Below are positions 61,844 to 64,000 of a stretch of DNA of 64,000 bases, piece after piece (position 1 is the stretch's first letter; each line of letters starts with the position of its first letter). The DNA comes from Bhargavaea massiliensis (lineage in GTDB: Bacteria; Bacillota; Bacilli; Bacillales_A; Planococcaceae): assembly GCF_018390575.1 (NCBI RefSeq), contig NZ_JAHBCJ010000001.1, positions 310,001 to 374,000 of the forward strand, read 5' to 3'. A program made the translations under genes and the position numbers. The notes under the pieces were generated by a model. It did no database searches. It saw only the letters and a program-made list of their open reading frames with translations, and had not been told where the DNA came from.

Positions 61844-62754
61844 CACTTCCCGCCCCCTTCATAATGCACCCATTTTGGCGCAAGCTTCAGGTTAACAATT
61901 GTCAGGACAAAGACAATGATGAACAGAATCCACGACATCGCCATGGCATAGCCCATGTCGAATGCTTCAAACGCCTTTTGCCACATGTAGAGGTTATAGA
62001 AAAGCATCGAATTGACCGGCCCGCCCTCGCCGTTCGACATGACGTAGGCCTCCTGGAAAATCTGAAATCCGCCGATGAGGCTTGTCACGATATCGAAAAA
62101 GATGACGGGCGTGATCATCGGAATCGTAATTCGCGTGAATTGCTGCCAGGCGTTGGCACCGTCGATCTCAGCTGCTTCGTACAGGCTCCTTGAGATGCCC
62201 TGCATGCTCGCCAGATAAAGCAGCATTCCGCCACCGACACTCCACAGCTTCATGAAGATGAGCGCGGGCTTGGTCCATTCAGGATCGAACAGCCAGTTCG
62301 GCCCCTGGATGCCAAACCAAGCGAGGACCGTGTTCACCATGCCGGTCCCCGGCTCGAGCAGCTGCATCCAGAGAAGGTAGACGCCGACCCCGGAGAGGAC
62401 GGCCGGGAGGTAATAGATTGTCCGGAACAGCCGCATGCCCGGAATGTCGCGGTTCAGCAGAGCCGACAGGAAAATGGCTCCGATTGTCGTGAGCGGCACA
62501 GAAAAAAGGACATAATAAAGGGTGTTGTAGAGCGATGTCCAGAACAGCTGGTCTCCGGAAAACAGCTTCTCATAGTTGCTGAGCCCGATAAAGTCCATCT
62601 GAGAGGTGACGTTGTAGTTCGTGAAGCTTGCCGCGAAGGAGAACAGCAGCGGGCCCGCTGTGAATACGATGAATCCGATGATCCATGGGAGAATAAAGAG
62701 ATACCCCTGAAGTCCTTCTTTCGTCTTGTAGTTGAATCTGCGCTTTCCGGCCAT
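61843..62754 (-). CDS. Sugar ABC transporter permease (MalF-like)
   Basis: The 303-aa product has six helices, beginning LFILPWIIGFIVFTAGPLL, and the EAA-type loop YEAAEIDGANAWQQFTRITI. It pairs with the adjacent MalG-like permease to form the channel. CUT1 family. Confidence 0.92.
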   Translation of the reverse strand: MAGKRRFNYKTKEGLQGYLFILPWIIGFIVFTAGPLLFSFAASFTNYNVTSQMDFIGLSNYEKLFSGDQLFWTSLYNTLYYVLFSVPLTTIGAIFLSALLNRDIPGMRLFRTIYYLPAVLSGVGVYLLWMQLLEPGTGMVNTVLAWFGIQGPNWLFDPEWTKPALIFMKLWSVGGGMLLYLASMQGISRSLYEAAEIDGANAWQQFTRITIPMITPVIFFDIVTSLIGGFQIFQEAYVMSNGEGGPVNSMLFYNLYMWQKAFEAFDMGYAMAMSWILFIIVFVLTIVNLKLAPKWVHYEGGGK

Positions 62755-62833
62755 CCCGCCTCGCCTCCTTGTCCCGTTTTATGTAATGAAAAGAAGGAGG
62801 GCGGCTCCGCCCCCCTTCCCTGTTTATGAATGT

Positions 62834-64000
62834 TTAGTTCGAGTTTTGCTCAATAAGTTTTTCAACTGCAGCCTGCGCGTCTTTCAGCGCCTGTTCCGGA
62901 GTTTTCTTGCCGAGATAGACATTGTCGAATTCCGGATTGACGAGTGTCGTGAAGTCGGGAGCCGCAAGCGGAACCGGTGTCAGCATCGTCTGAGGCATCG
63001 CCTCGACAGCCAGCTCGTACACCATCTTGCCGTTGTCATCAAACTCATCGCTCGAGGCTGCGCTTTCGGACGCCTCGACGTTCGCGATGTTGTCGAAGTT
63101 CTTGACCGCCCAGTATTCCTGCGCTTCCTTGCCCGTCAGGTATTTGATGAACTCCCATGAGGCATCCGGGTTTTTAGCGCCGTACGGAATCTCGGCAACG
63201 AATCCGCCTCCCCAGCTGGTATGCCCGTTGCCCGGTTCCTTCTCAGGCAGAAGGGCGACGCCGAAGTTCAGGTCAGGCGCGTAGTCTCGGATTTGAGTGT
63301 AGAACGTCGGCTGCTGGACGAGCATGGCCAGATCGCCCGAGAAGAACGGGTTGGCCTGCTGGCTCTCCATCTGTGACTTCCAGGAGTTGATGTTGTTCTC
63401 GCCGTATTTGTCATGCCATGATTTCAGCCATTCCAGCGTTTCCAGCTTCGCCGGCGTGTTCACCTTTGCCTCGCTGTTTTCATCGATGAAATTGACCTTG
63501 TCCGCGTTCATCATCCAGACGTCCGTCCCGACTCCGAACAGCGGGTAGAAGCCGATGCGCTCATACTTGTCGCCGTTTTTCACATCAAGCTTGTCCGCGT
63601 AATCCCGAAGCTCATCCCATGTTTTCGGAGGCTGCTCGGGATCAAGTCCCGCTTCTTCGAAAGCGTCTTTGTTGTAGAAGAGGACACGGGTATCCGTGTT
63701 GAACGGAATGCCGTAGGAATCGCCTTCATGGAGGGTCGCATTCCAGAGCTCCTCGTAGAAGTCGCCGGAGATGTCATCCTTCTCCAGGTATTTCGAGAGG
63801 TTCTCCGCCTGCTGGTTTTTCCCGCGGAGCGCGGTCGCGTTGATGTCGTTGATGACCACGTCAGGCGGATCTCCCGCCGCGATTGCCGCAAGTTCCTTTG
63901 TCCAGATATCGCCCCAAGGGACGAAGGTGTGCTTGACTTCAATCTCGTCCTGGGAGTTGTTGAAGTCCTCGATGATTTTTTCGATGATCGGACGGCGGAT
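62834..64000 (-). CDS. Extracellular sugar-binding protein (N-terminus off the window)
   Basis: Receptor of the adjacent permeases. About 388 codons are visible, ending at 62834; the reading frame continues through the right edge (IIEKIIEDFNNSQDEIEVKH then GDIWTKELAAIAAGDPPDVV). Motifs of family-1 solute-binding proteins are visible, for example GIPFNTDTRVLFYNKDAFEE and GGGFVAEIPYGAKNPDASW. The signal peptide and lipobox are not in the window. Confidence 0.92.
   Translation of the reverse strand: MRRPIIEKIIEDFNNSQDEIEVKHTFVPWGDIWTKELAAIAAGDPPDVVINDINATALRGKNQQAENLSKYLEKDDISGDFYEELWNATLHEGDSYGIPFNTDTRVLFYNKDAFEEAGLDPEQPPKTWDELRDYADKLDVKNGDKYERIGFYPLFGVGTDVWMMNADKVNFIDENSEAKVNTPAKLETLEWLKSWHDKYGENNINSWKSQMESQQANPFFSGDLAMLVQQPTFYTQIRDYAPDLNFGVALLPEKEPGNGHTSWGGGFVAEIPYGAKNPDASWEFIKYLTGKEAQEYWAVKNFDNIANVEASESAASSDEFDDNGKMVYELAVEAMPQTMLTPVPLAAPDFTTLVNPEFDNVYLGKKTPEQALKDAQAAVEKLIEQNSN

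Overview
The window looks like chromosome of a GC-rich member of the Bacillota, order Bacillales, probably of the Planococcaceae type. Evidence is the ctsR-mcsA-mcsB-clpC stress operon with CtsR operators, strong AAGGAGG ribosome binding sites with many TTG and GTG starts, a TPP-riboswitch thiamine salvage operon, a CotD-like spore coat protein, a LytH-like M23 peptidase, a Ku/LigD pair and an MsmX-type sugar transporter. The genus is an inference. No rRNA, tRNA or CRISPR array was found, and both window ends cut through genes.

Layout. 1-4.7 kb: clpC (cut by the left edge), mcsB, mcsA and ctsR on the minus strand, with CtsR operators in front of both ctsR and clpC. 5-11.9 kb: a GNAT protein, a large membrane protein, a NERD-domain protein, a DUF3238-like protein, a YuxK-type DCC protein, a CotD-like coat protein and a GrpB-family gene broken by a stop codon. 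12-15.7 kb: tenA-thiM-thiD-thiE-thiW behind a TPP riboswitch and terminator. 15.8-19.5 kb: a TetR regulator divergent from a membrane protein with two matching operators, a second membrane protein and a SWIM-domain protein. 19.7-28.7 kb: two paralogous thioredoxin-fold proteins bracketing a cysteine-free peroxiredoxin and an ABC-F ATPase with an attenuator leader, then an FAD dehydrogenase, a palindromic repeat element, a short UvrA paralogue and an unknown protein. 29-35.1 kb: alkaline phosphatase behind tandem PhoP-type boxes, an AbgT transporter, Ku and LigD. 35.2-38.2 kb: DnaA-box-like sites, inverted repeats and a chromosomal ParM/ParR partition pair, then PspC and an acetyltransferase. 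38.4-44.1 kb: a tripartite tricarboxylate transporter with its CitA/CitB-type two-component system, a small zinc-ribbon ORF and a cre-like site. 44.2-48 kb: NrnB-like phosphoesterase, an acetyltransferase/phosphatase fusion and an aminoglycoside-phosphotransferase-like gene split by TGA. 48-51.4 kb: an AT-rich NUDIX plus PLD-helicase (DUF3427-type) pair that looks transferred and may be a defence module. 51.5-59.5 kb: VOC protein, small ORFs, HtrA protease, an OmpR/EnvZ-type pair, M23 peptidase, DUF302 and a dimethylargininase-like enzyme. 59.5-64 kb: a sugar ABC transporter cut by the right edge.

The most unusual signal is non-coding. Several intergenic gaps carry arrays of a short conserved word repeated every 21 bp (occasionally 19 or 22), two helical turns, with variable sequence between: CTATGCGCG at 7.7 kb, TTGCTTAAC at 23.4 kb and ACAYTC at 54.4 kb. 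A separate 12-bp palindrome, TTTCCCGGGAAA, occurs in three gaps. I know of no described system that explains them. The chromosomal parMR locus with its DnaA-box cluster and the helicase/NUDIX island are the next best candidates for something new.
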